Positions 9,493 to 19,400 of a DNA stretch of 64,000 nt are shown here, piece after piece. The stretch is from Spirosoma endbachense. GTDB lineage: Bacteria; Bacteroidota; Bacteroidia; Cytophagales; Spirosomataceae. Both the position numbers and the translations under genes were made by a program. The notes under the pieces were generated by a model, which ran no database searches, was not told the DNA's origin, and worked only from the letters and a program-made list of their open reading frames with translations. Numbering within the stretch: position 1 is the first letter of the stretch; every line of letters begins with the position of its first letter. The stretch spans positions 8,394,149-8,458,148 of the forward strand of contig NZ_CP045997.1 in NCBI RefSeq assembly GCF_010233585.1, given 5' to 3'.

Positions 9493-10623
9493 TTACAGGC
9501 GCTGCATTAACCGAGCAACTATGCCGTTTTTCCAGGACAAAAAATCGCCTGCCGCAATATGGGTACGCGCCTGCCGAACAAGCCACAGATAAAAGGTTAG
9601 ATTGTGTAAGCTGGCAATTTGCCCACTCAACAATTCTTCGGCTTTAAAGAGATGTCGTAAATACGCTTTAGAGTAGAATGTGCTGGCATACCCCCCAAGG
9701 CCAGAGTCTAGTGGACTAAAATCACGGCTCCATTTTTCATTTTTGATATTGATAATACCCTCAGTCGTGAATAGAATTCCGTGCCGTGCATTCCGCGTCG
9801 GCATTACGCAATCGAACATATCGACGCCTAAGGCAATTGCCTCCAGAATGTTAGCGGGCGTTCCAACGCCCATCAAATAACGAGGCTTATCGATAGGTAA
9901 GATACTATTAACCAGGTCAATAGTCGAATACATTTCTTCGGCTGGCTCGCCTACCGCTAATCCACCAATGGCATTCCCCTCGCGTTCTTTTGATGCAATC
10001 ACTTCAGCCGACTGCTTTCGCAGATCCGAATAGGTACTTCCCTGAACGATCGGAAATAGGGTTTGCCGATAGCCATAATGTCCTTCAGTCGTATCAAAAC
10101 GGTTAATACATCGATCGAGCCAGCGGTGTGTCATCTCCATCGACTGCCGGGCGTAGGTGTACTCACAGGGATAAGGCGTACACTCGTCGAATGCCATTAT
10201 GATATCGGCTCCGATAGTTCGTTGAATATCCATTACACCCTCGGGTGTAAACATATGTTTCGAACCGTCAATGTGTGATTTGAAGGTAACTCCTTCTTCC
10301 TTAATCTTTCGCGTATTCGACAATGAATACACCTGATAACCGCCCGAATCGGTCAGAATTGGCCGACGCCACCCATTGAACGCATGCAAGCCACCCGCCT
10401 GACCTACTACCTCAAGACCTGGCCGCAGGTAGAGGTGATAGGTATTACCCAGAATAATTTCGGCATTGATGTCGGTTTCGAGTTCACGCTGGTGAACGGC
10501 TTTCACCGTCCCGGCCGTCCCAACGGGCATAAAAATTGGTGTCTGAATTGGCCCATGATCAGTAGTGAGTGTACCCGTACGGGCTTTCGACTGCGGATCT
10601 TGGGCAGTAATAGAAAATGTCAT
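9493..10623 (-). CDS. tgt: tRNA-guanine transglycosylase
   Basis: Starting at the ATG at 10623 (MTFSITAQDPQSKARTGTL) the protein has 376 residues, the normal family length; an upstream in-frame start at 10689 adds 22 residues unlike the family. It exchanges guanine-34 for preQ1 in queuosine tRNAs. Visible motifs: TDSGGYQVYSL with the catalytic Asp of the glycosylase step, the GLAVGEP substrate loop, and FDCVMPTRNARHG with the nucleophilic Asp. The C-terminal region keeps SLHNLTFYL, but the usual CxCxxC zinc cysteines are replaced (LDSGLGGYAS before TFYSKAYLRHL). Its promoter lies 4 nt from the start codon. Function is confident; the zinc site appears absent. Confidence 0.95.
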   Translation of the reverse strand: MTFSITAQDPQSKARTGTLTTDHGPIQTPIFMPVGTAGTVKAVHQRELETDINAEIILGNTYHLYLRPGLEVVGQAGGLHAFNGWRRPILTDSGGYQVYSLSNTRKIKEEGVTFKSHIDGSKHMFTPEGVMDIQRTIGADIIMAFDECTPYPCEYTYARQSMEMTHRWLDRCINRFDTTEGHYGYRQTLFPIVQGSTYSDLRKQSAEVIASKEREGNAIGGLAVGEPAEEMYSTIDLVNSILPIDKPRYLMGVGTPANILEAIALGVDMFDCVMPTRNARHGILFTTEGIINIKNEKWSRDFSPLDSGLGGYASTFYSKAYLRHLFKAEELLSGQIASLHNLTFYLWLVRQARTHIAAGDFLSWKNGIVARLMQRL

Positions 10624-10627
10624 ACCA

Positions 10628-10658
10628 CAAAGATACACGAGCAGGGAGCAAGGGGCAA
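10628..10658 (-). promoter_or_regulatory. tgt promoter (TTG-N20-TATCTTTG), predicted leaderless
   Basis: Read on the minus strand, TTG (10656-10658) and TATCTTTG (10628-10635) are separated by exactly 20 nt, the Bacteroidota promoter pattern. Only 4 nt separate the -7 box from the tgt ATG, so if transcription starts 12 nt after the start of the box, the A of ATG is +1. The -33 element lies next to one arm of the 14-bp inverted repeat shared with the divergent promoter. Confidence 0.7.
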
Positions 10659-10714
10659 GGAGCTGACTTATCGCTCTGGCTTTGTACAATATACTCCTGA
10701 CCCTTGCTCCCTGC
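10641..10714. repeat. 14-bp inverted repeat between divergent promoters
   Basis: GCAGGGAGCAAGGG (10641-10654) is perfectly complementary to CCCTTGCTCCCTGC (10701-10714) with 46 nt between. Each arm covers or adjoins the -33 TTG of one of the two divergent promoters (tgt and the GT2 gene), so the promoters are mirror images. It may be a duplicated promoter region or a binding site; nothing in the sequence decides between them. Confidence 0.6.
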
Positions 10715-10734
10715 CCCCTACTCCCATATCTTTG
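10704..10734 (+). promoter_or_regulatory. Promoter of the GT2 glycosyltransferase gene
   Basis: TTG (10704-10706), 20 nt, then TATCTTTG (10727-10734) match the Bacteroidota consensus exactly. Predicted transcription start is near 10739, giving a leader of about 47 nt to the GTG start codon at 10786. Confidence 0.7.
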
Positions 10735-10785
10735 CGCTTCGATTCAGAAAACCATTCACTTAACGAGTAAAGCTCCCCTTTCTTT

Positions 10786-11961
10786 GTGATCACTGCGTTG
10801 CTGATACTCTGGCTAGTCATGGTCAGTATTCAGCTTATTTATATTCTCTTTGTCTTTTCCCGCACAGCACTCAGCAAAAGCAATGATCCTGATGAGTCGG
10901 CAAGCTTTTCGGAACTTCAGGGAGTCACGATTATCGTTTGTGCCCGAAACGAACTGGAAAATCTGGTTGAACTATTACCCTTGTTAAACGACCAGAACTA
11001 CCCAGCATTCGAAGTCCTGGTGATGGATGATCGCTCGACTGACGGCACTATCGAATTTCTGGAACAGGCGGCTATTGACCTGAGCCGAGTTCGGTCTATA
11101 CGCATTGATAAGGAGTACGAGCATGTGACGCCCAAGAAATATGCCCTCACCATTGCATTGAAAAAAGCCCTATACCCTACTGTGCTTGTAACCGATGCCG
11201 ACTGTCGTCCTGCTTCAACAGACTGGCTGGCGGGTATGGCGGCTCCGCTGGTAGACGAAGCGAAAAAGATTGTCCTGGGCTTTTCACCTTATGATTATCA
11301 GCCAGGATTGTTAAATCTGCTCATTCGATTTGAGACACTTTTTACGGCTGTACAATACTTCTCGTTAGCGCTGGCAGGCCGACCTTATATGGGGGTAGGT
11401 CGTAATCTGGCCTATCGCACACAACTGTTCTTCGCTAACCGGGGATTCTACACGCACATGAATGTGTCTGGTGGCGACGATGACCTCTTTGTCAATGAAG
11501 TAGCAACTGCTCAAAACACCGCAGTGTGCCTGAACCCGGCCACGTTTATGTGGTCGAAGCCAAAGGAGACATGGGCTGAATGGCGGCTCCAAAAACGCAG
11601 ACATCTCAATGTAGGCAACTATTATAAACCGGGCAATAAACTCCGACTTGGTTTACTGACAGGTTCGCATGTATTGACCTGGATTATTGGCTTATTTATT
11701 GGCCTGATCGTTTTATGGTGTGTAAGCCGCTCTTATACGTTTACAGCCAATGAATGGCTACTTTTGCTAATCAGTACGGGCGCATTTGCGTTTCGGATAT
11801 TGGCATTCTGGGGTATCGTCGGACGTATTAGTTACCGACTGGCCCACACAGTGCATTGGGGTCTTGTGCCACTTATGGACTTGGCATTGGCAATTTATTT
11901 TGCCATTGCGGGCGTAAAAACGCTAATTACACGCCGTACAAAACGAATTTACTGGCGATAA
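10786..11961 (+). CDS. Membrane glycosyltransferase, GT2 family
   Basis: This 391-residue protein starts at GTG. A membrane segment (about 2-22) precedes a GT2 GT-A domain: VTIIVCARNELENLVELLP, then EVLVMDDRSTDGT (nucleotide-binding Asp), LVTDADCRP (the D-x-D-like metal site), and MNVSGGDDDLFVNEVA (catalytic Asp region) followed by WRLQKRRHLNVGNYY, a Q/R-x-x-R-x-x-like processivity segment. Two or three membrane segments close the protein (about 295-390). The layout fits processive or lipid-linked glycosyltransferases of the inner membrane. It stands alone, divergent from tgt and upstream of rsmG, so the substrate is unknown. Confidence 0.85.
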   Translation: MITALLILWLVMVSIQLIYILFVFSRTALSKSNDPDESASFSELQGVTIIVCARNELENLVELLPLLNDQNYPAFEVLVMDDRSTDGTIEFLEQAAIDLSRVRSIRIDKEYEHVTPKKYALTIALKKALYPTVLVTDADCRPASTDWLAGMAAPLVDEAKKIVLGFSPYDYQPGLLNLLIRFETLFTAVQYFSLALAGRPYMGVGRNLAYRTQLFFANRGFYTHMNVSGGDDDLFVNEVATAQNTAVCLNPATFMWSKPKETWAEWRLQKRRHLNVGNYYKPGNKLRLGLLTGSHVLTWIIGLFIGLIVLWCVSRSYTFTANEWLLLLISTGAFAFRILAFWGIVGRISYRLAHTVHWGLVPLMDLALAIYFAIAGVKTLITRRTKRIYWR

Positions 11962-12034
11962 GGCAGTCTGGTCAGGGCATACAATTGTTTTATGTAGTGT
12001 AGCCCAGAAGGTAACTGCTCAAAGTACAGACAGC

Positions 12035-12664
12035 ATGAATATAGACATTTTATTGAAGTATTTTCCTGGTTTAACGGCCCAACAGAAAGAACGCTTTGAG
12101 GCTCTGGATGGCCTCTACCGTGACTGGAATGCCAAAATTAACGTAGTTTCCCGGCAGGATATTGATGCACTGTATGAAAAGCATATCCTGCACTCACTCG
12201 GAATTGCCAAAATCGTGCAATTCAAACCGGGAACCGAGATTTTAGATGTTGGAACAGGGGGTGGCTTTCCGGGAATACCGCTAGCTATTTTATTCCCGCT
12301 CGTCGATTTCCATTTAGTAGACAGTATTGGCAAAAAAATAAAAGTAGTACAGGAGGTATCGACTGCCTTAGAGCTATCGAACGTCAAAGCCGAACAAACC
12401 CGTGTTGAACAATTAACCACAACGTACGACTTTGTGGTAAGCCGGGCCGTTACACGACTAAAACCATTTTTGGGCTGGGTACGCTACAAAATTCATAAGT
12501 CGGGCAACAACGACCGCCCCAATGGTGTTTTGTACCTAAAAGGGGGTGATCTGGCAGAAGAGCTTGCGGAAGTACCTGATCGTTACCGGGTTTACGACCT
12601 CTCAGACTATTTTGATGAGCCGTTTTTTGAAACTAAAAAAGTAATATACATCCCTAAAAAATAA
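12035..12664 (+). CDS. rsmG: 16S rRNA (guanine-527-N7)-methyltransferase
   Basis: This 209-residue protein is normal for RsmG/GidB. It has the N-terminal helix region with DWNAKINVVSRQDIDALYEKHILHSL, the SAM-binding motif ILDVGTGGGFPGIPLAILFP (about 68-87), VEQLTTTYDFVVSRAVTRLKPFLGW with the family's SRA motif, and a C-terminal KVIYIPKK. It methylates G527 of 16S rRNA in the 530 loop. It follows the GT2 gene by 73 bp on the same strand and may be read from the same transcript. Confidence 0.95.
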   Translation: MNIDILLKYFPGLTAQQKERFEALDGLYRDWNAKINVVSRQDIDALYEKHILHSLGIAKIVQFKPGTEILDVGTGGGFPGIPLAILFPLVDFHLVDSIGKKIKVVQEVSTALELSNVKAEQTRVEQLTTTYDFVVSRAVTRLKPFLGWVRYKIHKSGNNDRPNGVLYLKGGDLAEELAEVPDRYRVYDLSDYFDEPFFETKKVIYIPKK

Positions 12665-12768
12665 CCGGGATTTAAGGGATTCAGGGATTAATCAGGTTTT
12701 GCTTTCATGAGAAGCTTGTTACAAAATCCAGTTAATCCTCTAATCAGCTAAATACCGGTTCACACACT

Positions 12769-13101
12769 ATGGCAGAAAAATTCCACAGCAGCAGTTTTAA
12801 AGATCCCATCAACCGCGACGAGGTTGAATTTAGCGATAAAGGGGTTACGTTTCGAGTGCGTAAATTGATAGGAGGCACTGACAATTTTGTCTTCTATTCT
12901 GATATCTCAGGGGTAGAGATTGATAATGGCTTGTTCTTCGCGACAGTTCGGGTTATTCCCCGTGCCCGTCCGGAGATTGTCATTAAGAATTTCACAAAGG
13001 GAGACGCCCGGCGAATCAAGGATCTGATCTTACAGAATGTTCCCAGTCATCGTCCTGACACATTCGGTGGCCCGGCACAGGGAGGTTATCCAACACGTTA
13101 A
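12769..13101 (+). CDS. Small conserved protein of unknown function
   Basis: This 110-residue soluble protein has no signal peptide or membrane segment. The pattern of alternating strands (VEFSDKGVTFRVRKLIGG, NFVFYSDISGVEIDNGLFFATVRVIPR) ending in a helix (KGDARRIKDLILQNV) resembles a PH-like barrel with a capping helix, but this is a fold guess only. The tail (SHRPDTFGGPAQGGYPTR) is probably disordered. It lies 104 bp downstream of rsmG. No catalytic motif is visible. Confidence 0.75.
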   Translation: MAEKFHSSSFKDPINRDEVEFSDKGVTFRVRKLIGGTDNFVFYSDISGVEIDNGLFFATVRVIPRARPEIVIKNFTKGDARRIKDLILQNVPSHRPDTFGGPAQGGYPTR

Positions 13102-13202
13102 CTATTGATTTTTTTACGTCATGTTTTGCTCTGACTGTCATTAAGTTGCGCAATAAGCATCTATTTCCCTGGCGTCTTATCGCATTTTTTTACAGAAATC
13201 TC

Positions 13203-13233
13203 TTGCGTGGTGTCGTTCTCTGCACTACTTTTG
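13203..13233 (+). promoter_or_regulatory. tRNA-Asn promoter
   Basis: TTG (13203-13205), 20 nt, TACTTTTG (13226-13233): an exact TTG-N20-TAnnTTTG promoter. The -7 box ends 9 nt before the mature tRNA 5' end, giving a very short 5' leader. This stable-RNA promoter is a useful internal standard for the promoter consensus used elsewhere in this window. Confidence 0.8.
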
Positions 13234-13242
13234 CACCACGAT

Positions 13243-13316
13243 TCCCGAATAGCTCAGTCGGTTAGAGCATCTGACTGTTAATCAGAGGGTCGCTGGTTCG
13301 AGCCCAGCTTCGGGAG
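13243..13316 (+). tRNA. tRNA-Asn (anticodon GTT)
   Basis: The 74-nt sequence folds as a complete cloverleaf: acceptor TCCCGAA/TTCGGGA, D stem GCTC/GAGC, anticodon stem TCTGA/TCAGA with loop CTGTTAA (anticodon GTT at 13277-13279), T stem GCTGG/CCAGC with TTCGAGC loop, and G as discriminator base. The 3' CCA is not encoded. It has its own promoter and terminator. Confidence 0.97.
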
Positions 13317-13318
13317 CA

Positions 13319-13350
13319 AAAAGCCTCAAAACATCTGTTTTGAGGCTTTT
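13319..13350 (+). terminator. Terminator of the tRNA-Asn gene
   Basis: A perfect 14-bp stem (13319-13332 with 13337-13350, core AAGCCTCAAAAC/GTTTTGAGGCTT) with the 4-nt loop ATCT is followed by CTTTTTT. It begins 3 nt after the tRNA. The A/T-rich flanks also allow function on the opposite strand for the large gene that ends at 13448. Confidence 0.85.
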
Positions 13351-13447
13351 CTTTTTTACTGCCGTTTCCTGAAAAAGGTTGACCCTAACTCAGTCAAGTT
13401 ATTGATAAACGATTATTTAATCTTAAGTTACTTCATAGAAAAACTAT

Positions 13448-16400
13448 CTAATTACTTCCCAGCTGCAACCGACTATTGGCCTCCATCACCAGGTTCCCAG
13501 CTAGGGAATAAATCATCCGTAAGGCCTGCCCCTGATAACTAGCCGGCAGATTTACGGCATGATTCAAAGTTACCACGTCCGTTCCTGTCGGTAACCGCCC
13601 ACACGACCATACGCTGACATCCGTCCAATTGCCTGCTTTTATGGTGTACATGCTGTTACAGCCGCCTGCCTGGCTCACACTCAGTTGGAAAATCGTCGCT
13701 ACCGACCCACCCCCCGGATCGCTGGCTACCACCGTTACGCTGAAAGGGGAACCCACCGTTGTCGAAGGTACACCCGTGATCGTATTGGGAGAAACAAAAC
13801 TTAGACCAGCTGGCAAGCCTACCACCGAGAGGATGAGACTGTTGGGGGTTTCGGCATCGGTGAAAGTGTTAGTCGGGATGCTGTAACTGAACGAATTACC
13901 TACTGTGGCCGATTGAGATGGGATGTTGTTCGCTACCGTAGGGGCACAATTCTGGTAACTCAATGCAATACTGGCCGTTGCCGAGCAGCCATTGGCCGTC
14001 GTCACGGTGACCGAATAGCTGCCAGTCGCATTGACCAGCGCCGTACCACTGGTCGGATTCGAAGCCAGGATACCGGGGCCACTAAAGCTATAGGAAGTGC
14101 CAGGAGCGCCGGCTGCTCCACTGGCGGTCAGGGTAGCGGTGGGGGTAGTACAGGTGAGCAGGGAGATACTGGCCGTCAACGTTACCGTTGGCGGGCTATT
14201 CACCGTCAGGCCGAATGCTGTGCTGGTCAGGCTGAGACAATCACCACTAATAACCACCGAATAGCTTCCTGCATCTCCGGTCTGCACGTTGGTCAGCGTC
14301 AGGCTGGCGGTCGTCGCCGAGGCAATACCTGTCAGGGCAGTACCGTTCCTGTACCACTGATACGCAGAGGCAGAACCATTCACACGCACACTGGCCACCA
14401 CCGTACTTCCCCCGCAGACGGCCGAGCCTGCCACCGGCTGTTGTATAATTACCAGCGTCTCCGCCTGATATTCTACGGCCCCCATATCCACCCGACCACC
14501 CACGATACGCGAATTACCGGCCAGATCGGTTGCCGGTAGGACCGTTTCGGAGTAGGGCCCCGTAATAGAGGTCAGGCTGGCTGGATTTCCCACGTTGATG
14601 GCCGGTGAGCAGGGGTTCAGTCCCACGCTCGTGGTCGATGCAAAGGGTGAGGTGACTGTTGTCAGGTTGGTGGGGTCGCTGATGTAGCCCGTCACGCTGT
14701 TGTCGAAAAGACTGTAGGTAGCGGTAACGGTGCCATCGGGGTTAAAGAACGTAGTACTCCCCCCGTTATTGAATACTACAGAATTAGTCAGGCGAAGGCT
14801 ACTACGGATGCCATTGTATACGACTCCACCTGCGGGAGCTGTATTGCCCTGTAGGCTACAGTTCACCAGCACCGGGTTGCCGTCGGTGTTATAAATAGCC
14901 CCACCGCCCTCAGAAGCCGTATTGCCTTGTAGGCTACAGTTCACCAATAGCGGGGCACTGCTGGCGTTGCCGATGGCCCCGCCCCCAGCAGCCGTATTGC
15001 CCCGAAAAGCGCAGTTCGTCAGCACCGAATTATTAGCAATATTCATCATGGCTCCGGCAAAGAAGGCTGCATTGTTGCCCTGCAGCAAACAGTTAACCAG
15101 CATAGGGCTGCTATAATCGTTGTATATACCTCCACCACTATTGTCCGGGAAACTATTCTCATTCGCATTGCCGCCCGTAATAACAAAACCATCCAGCACC
15201 GCTGAAGCGTCGAGATACAAACCGTATTGATGGTTGATGACGTGATAGCTGTTGTCGGCGGGGTTTCCCACCTGACCGATGTCACCACTGAGGGTGGAGC
15301 TGCTGGGTTGCGATGCCCCGCCGGGACTGTCAACGAGGTTGATGATGGGTCGCTGGCTCAGACTGGTTTCGTTGCCCACAAAACCACCATAAATCGCTAC
15401 CCCGTTCCGCATTTGGAAACTGGCGTTGCGGTCGGTCGTAGAGGTGGGTTTATAGACGCCCTGAGCCACCCAGATTTCGGTCAGGTTCTGGGCGCAGACA
15501 CCATTATAGGTAAGAGCCGTTTTTAGATCGGGAAAGGCCGTTGCCCAACTTAGCCCATTGCCAGTTGCATCAGCTCCTGCCCGCACGTACAGGCGCTTAG
15601 CATCCACAAACGTAACACTCACCATGGCCGCCGTAGCGCAACCGTTGGTGGGGGTAGCCGCCACGGTGAACGTTTGCACACCCACCGGAAAACTACCGCC
15701 GGAAAAAACGAACACTCCGGTAGAATTGCTGGTACCCAGGAGAGTATAACTGGTGCCGCCCGTCGCCGTCAGTGTCAGGCTCGACTGGTTGCAAAGCACC
15801 GTCGCACTAGCCTCTAGCATCACCGGGGGCGGGGTAGTGTTGCTGGTCACTAGTACCGTGAGCGAACTGACACACCCCCCTGCATCCGTAACCGTAGCCG
15901 AGTACACCCCGGCTACATTAACCACTGCCATGCCACTGTTTATGTCCTGACTAACAATCCCTGTTGACCCACCACCTGGCCCGGCAAAGGCGTACTGGCT
16001 GCCGCCTGTTGCGGTTAGTGTCACGCTGGTTTGTGCGCAGGTGAGCGTACCCGCAGTCAAGGTGGGCGTTGTCAGGTTGAAAGCGGTGCTGGTCACGGAG
16101 TTACAGCTACCTGTCACCACAACCGAATAGCTACCTGCATCTCCGGTGGTAACTGAGGGCAGCATGAGCGTAGCTGAGGTTTGATTATTTACCAGTATCG
16201 TTCCTCCCGACGAACTTGTTTTATACCACTGGTAACTCAACGGCTCCGTACCGCTTACGCTGACGGGTACGTTCACAGCGGTTCCCACACAAACGAGCGA
16301 ACCGGCTGCCGGTTGGCTGATAAAGCCCGCGTAGGCCACAGGCGTCTCCTGTAACTCTACAGCCCCCCGGTCGAGACCATTATGCACAACCCGTGGATTG

Positions 16401-19400
16401 CCCGACAGGTCGGTGTTGCCCACCGTAGCCGAGGTAGTCGTCGGGTTGGCGGAGTCGATAGCCAGCGTACAGGTGTTGAGGGCTACGGTAGTCGTACTCA
16501 CAAAAGGAGCGATGTTTGTAATAATATTCTGACTTCCGTTATACCCTCCCACCGACGGCTCCATCAGGGAGTAATTGGCCGACACGCTGGCAAAGACACT
16601 ATTGCCCTCGCTGCTGTTGACAAATGTATTGCCTCCCCCATTACCAAACAGCACACAGTTGGTGAGCACGGGATTGATAGTCACAAAATAGCCTTCGCTT
16701 CGGTTGAACAGGACACTGCCCTGCCCCGCCGAGTTGCCCTGCCAGGAGCAGTTTATGAATTCCGGACTGCTGCCATCTGCATACGAGAAGGTAAAGACAG
16801 TTCCGCCTTGTCCCGCCGAATTGCCCAGAAATGCGCAGCTGATGAGCTTCGGATTCGCTCCACTCCCCGCCGTTGAGTTGTTATAGATAGCTCCACCCTG
16901 ATTGGCCGAATTGCCCTGAAACAGGCAATTGAGCAGCGTAGGGCTAGCCGCCCCTCGAAAACCGTTGTTATAGATGGCTCCACCCTGTCCCGCCGAGTTA
17001 CTCACAAACGCGCAGTTGCGAAACGTAGGATTGCAAAAACTGATATTGTAGGTAGTCACGTCCACATAGATACCATTATTGTACACGCCCCCGCCCAAAT
17101 CGCCGTTGCCGCCGGTAATCACGAAGCCGTCCAGCACAGCCGAAGCGTCAAGTCCCCGCGGGTTGCTAATGACGTGATTGCTGTTGTCGGCGTTGTTGCC
17201 CACCGCACCGATGTCGCCACTGAGCGTACTACTGCTGGGTTGCGATGCCCCGCCGGGACCGTTAGCGAGGTTGATAGTGGGTCGCTGACTCAGGCTGGTC
17301 TCGTTGCCCACAAACCCGCCGAAGATACTCACTCCGTTCCGCATCGCGAAGCTCACCATGCGGTCGGTGGAAGAAGTAGGTTTATAGACGCCTTGTGCCA
17401 CCCAGATTTCGGTTAGGTTCTGGGCGCAGCTATTACCATATCCATAGGCGAGGGCGGTTTGCAGATCGGGGAAGGCATCGGCCCACGACAGGCCCGTGCC
17501 AGCACCCATCGCGTTGGCCCGCACGTACAGGCGGCTGGGCGTGAGATTCACCGTCAGGCTAAAAGCAGTACTGGTCACAGAATTACAGGCTCCCGTCACC
17601 ACTACTGAGTAGTTGCCCGAATCGGCAGTCTGCGCCGACGGCAAGCTCAACGTGGCCGAAGTCTGGTCGGGCAGTAGGACCGGAATCCCGGAAGGGCCAG
17701 CTTTGTACCACTGGAAGGTCAGCGGCCCCGTCCCCGACGCGCTCACCGGCACTGATGAATAGGGGGACCCCGCGCAAGCCAACCCATTGGCGGATGGTTG
17801 CTGGGTAATGCCTACATATGGGTTCGGGGTGGTCTGGTACTCAATAGCCCCCATATCGACCCGGTTGCCCCGGATGCGCGGGTTCCCCAGCAAGTCGGTG
17901 GCAGGCAAGGCCGTAGTCGAATACGGTCCCGAAGCCACCGTCTGGCTGGCTGGGTTACCCGCGTTTATGGCAGGAGTACAGCCATTCAGGGCCAGATCGC
18001 TGGGCGTGCCGGGTGTGGTGCTGACAAAGGGCGAGGCCGTAATGGTCAGGTTGGTGGGGTCGCTGGTATACCGGATAACGGTTTGGTCGAGCATGCTATA
18101 CTGCACGGTGACGAGACTGTTGAATGTATTGGCTCCTCCGTTGCCAAACAGTACACAGTTGGTCAGCACTGGAGCCGCATTGTTCTGGATAGCCGAGATG
18201 CCCCCACTCCCTCCCTGATTGTTCTGAAAGCTACCGCTTATAAACAAAGGGCTGCTATTGTCGGCAAAGAGTACCCCGCCCCCGCTGGTGGCCGTATTGC
18301 TCAGAAACGTACAGTTGGTGATGGTCGGCTGGCTAGCGGCAAGCGCGGCAAGTGCCCCCCCATTGACCGCACGATTTTCTCGAAAACCACAGTTTGTAAG
18401 GGCGTAGGTACTCGCTCCATCGCTATAAATGGCCCCGCCAAACCCGGTCGATATGTTTCGCTGGAAATTACTGTTGGTAACGACTGCACTACCCCCGCTG
18501 TTGAATAGAGCCCCGCCTAACTGCGCCGAGTTGTTCTCGAACATCAGGTTCCGCAGGGTGGGGCTACTGCCGCCGTTGTTCAGAATGCCCCCGCCCCGCT
18601 CGTTGGGGGAACTGCCATCGGCATTGCCTCCCGTCAGCACAAACCCATCCAGCACGGCGGTGGTAGTGAGCCCGGTGGGGTTGTTGATGAGGTGTATGCT
18701 GTTACCATTCAGCGTCCCGTCGTTGTCAATGTCGCCGGAGAGCGTACTACTGGATGGGCTGCCCGTTACAGGGTTGATGGCCGGGCGTAGGCTGAGGTCT
18801 AATTCGTTGCCCCGGAAGCCGCCGTAAATCGCCAGGCCATTCCGCATCTGGAAACTCAGGGTCCGGGTCGTGGTCGCAGTGGGTTTATACGTACCCGCAG
18901 CCACCCAGATTTCTGTCAGGCTTTGGCTGTTAGGATAGGTGAGTGCTGATTGCAGGTTGGGGAAGGCACTGGACCAGGTTAGCCCGTCGGCTATGTTGGT
19001 CGTCTGGCTGGCCGCGACGTAGAGCCGCATGGGTGGTGCAGAAGCAACGGTCGGGGACTCCACTGCGCCCATGTCCACACGCCCGCCCACGATACGCTGA
19101 TTCCCCTGGAAGTCGGTAACGGGCAGGGCTGTGGCTGAATACGGCCCATTGACAACGGTCTGGCTGGCTGGGTTACCCGCATTGATGGCTGCCGAGCCAA
19201 CCGCCAGAGCCGCACTGCTGGTGCTGGCAAAGGGTGTGGTAGTGGCGAGGAGGTTGCCTGGGCCGCTGATGTTGACACCCGTAATGGAACTTTCCAGCAG
19301 GGTATAGGTAGCCGTGAAGGTAGCAGCTGCCGTGGCCCCGGCGACGCTGTTGGCTCCCCCATTGTTAAATAGAACGCTGTTGGCCAGCACTACACTGACG

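Noticed and set aside
17787..18508. Long antisense frames in the giant gene
   Set aside because: They arise from the GC-rich low-stop composition of the coding strand and have no start, motif or promoter.
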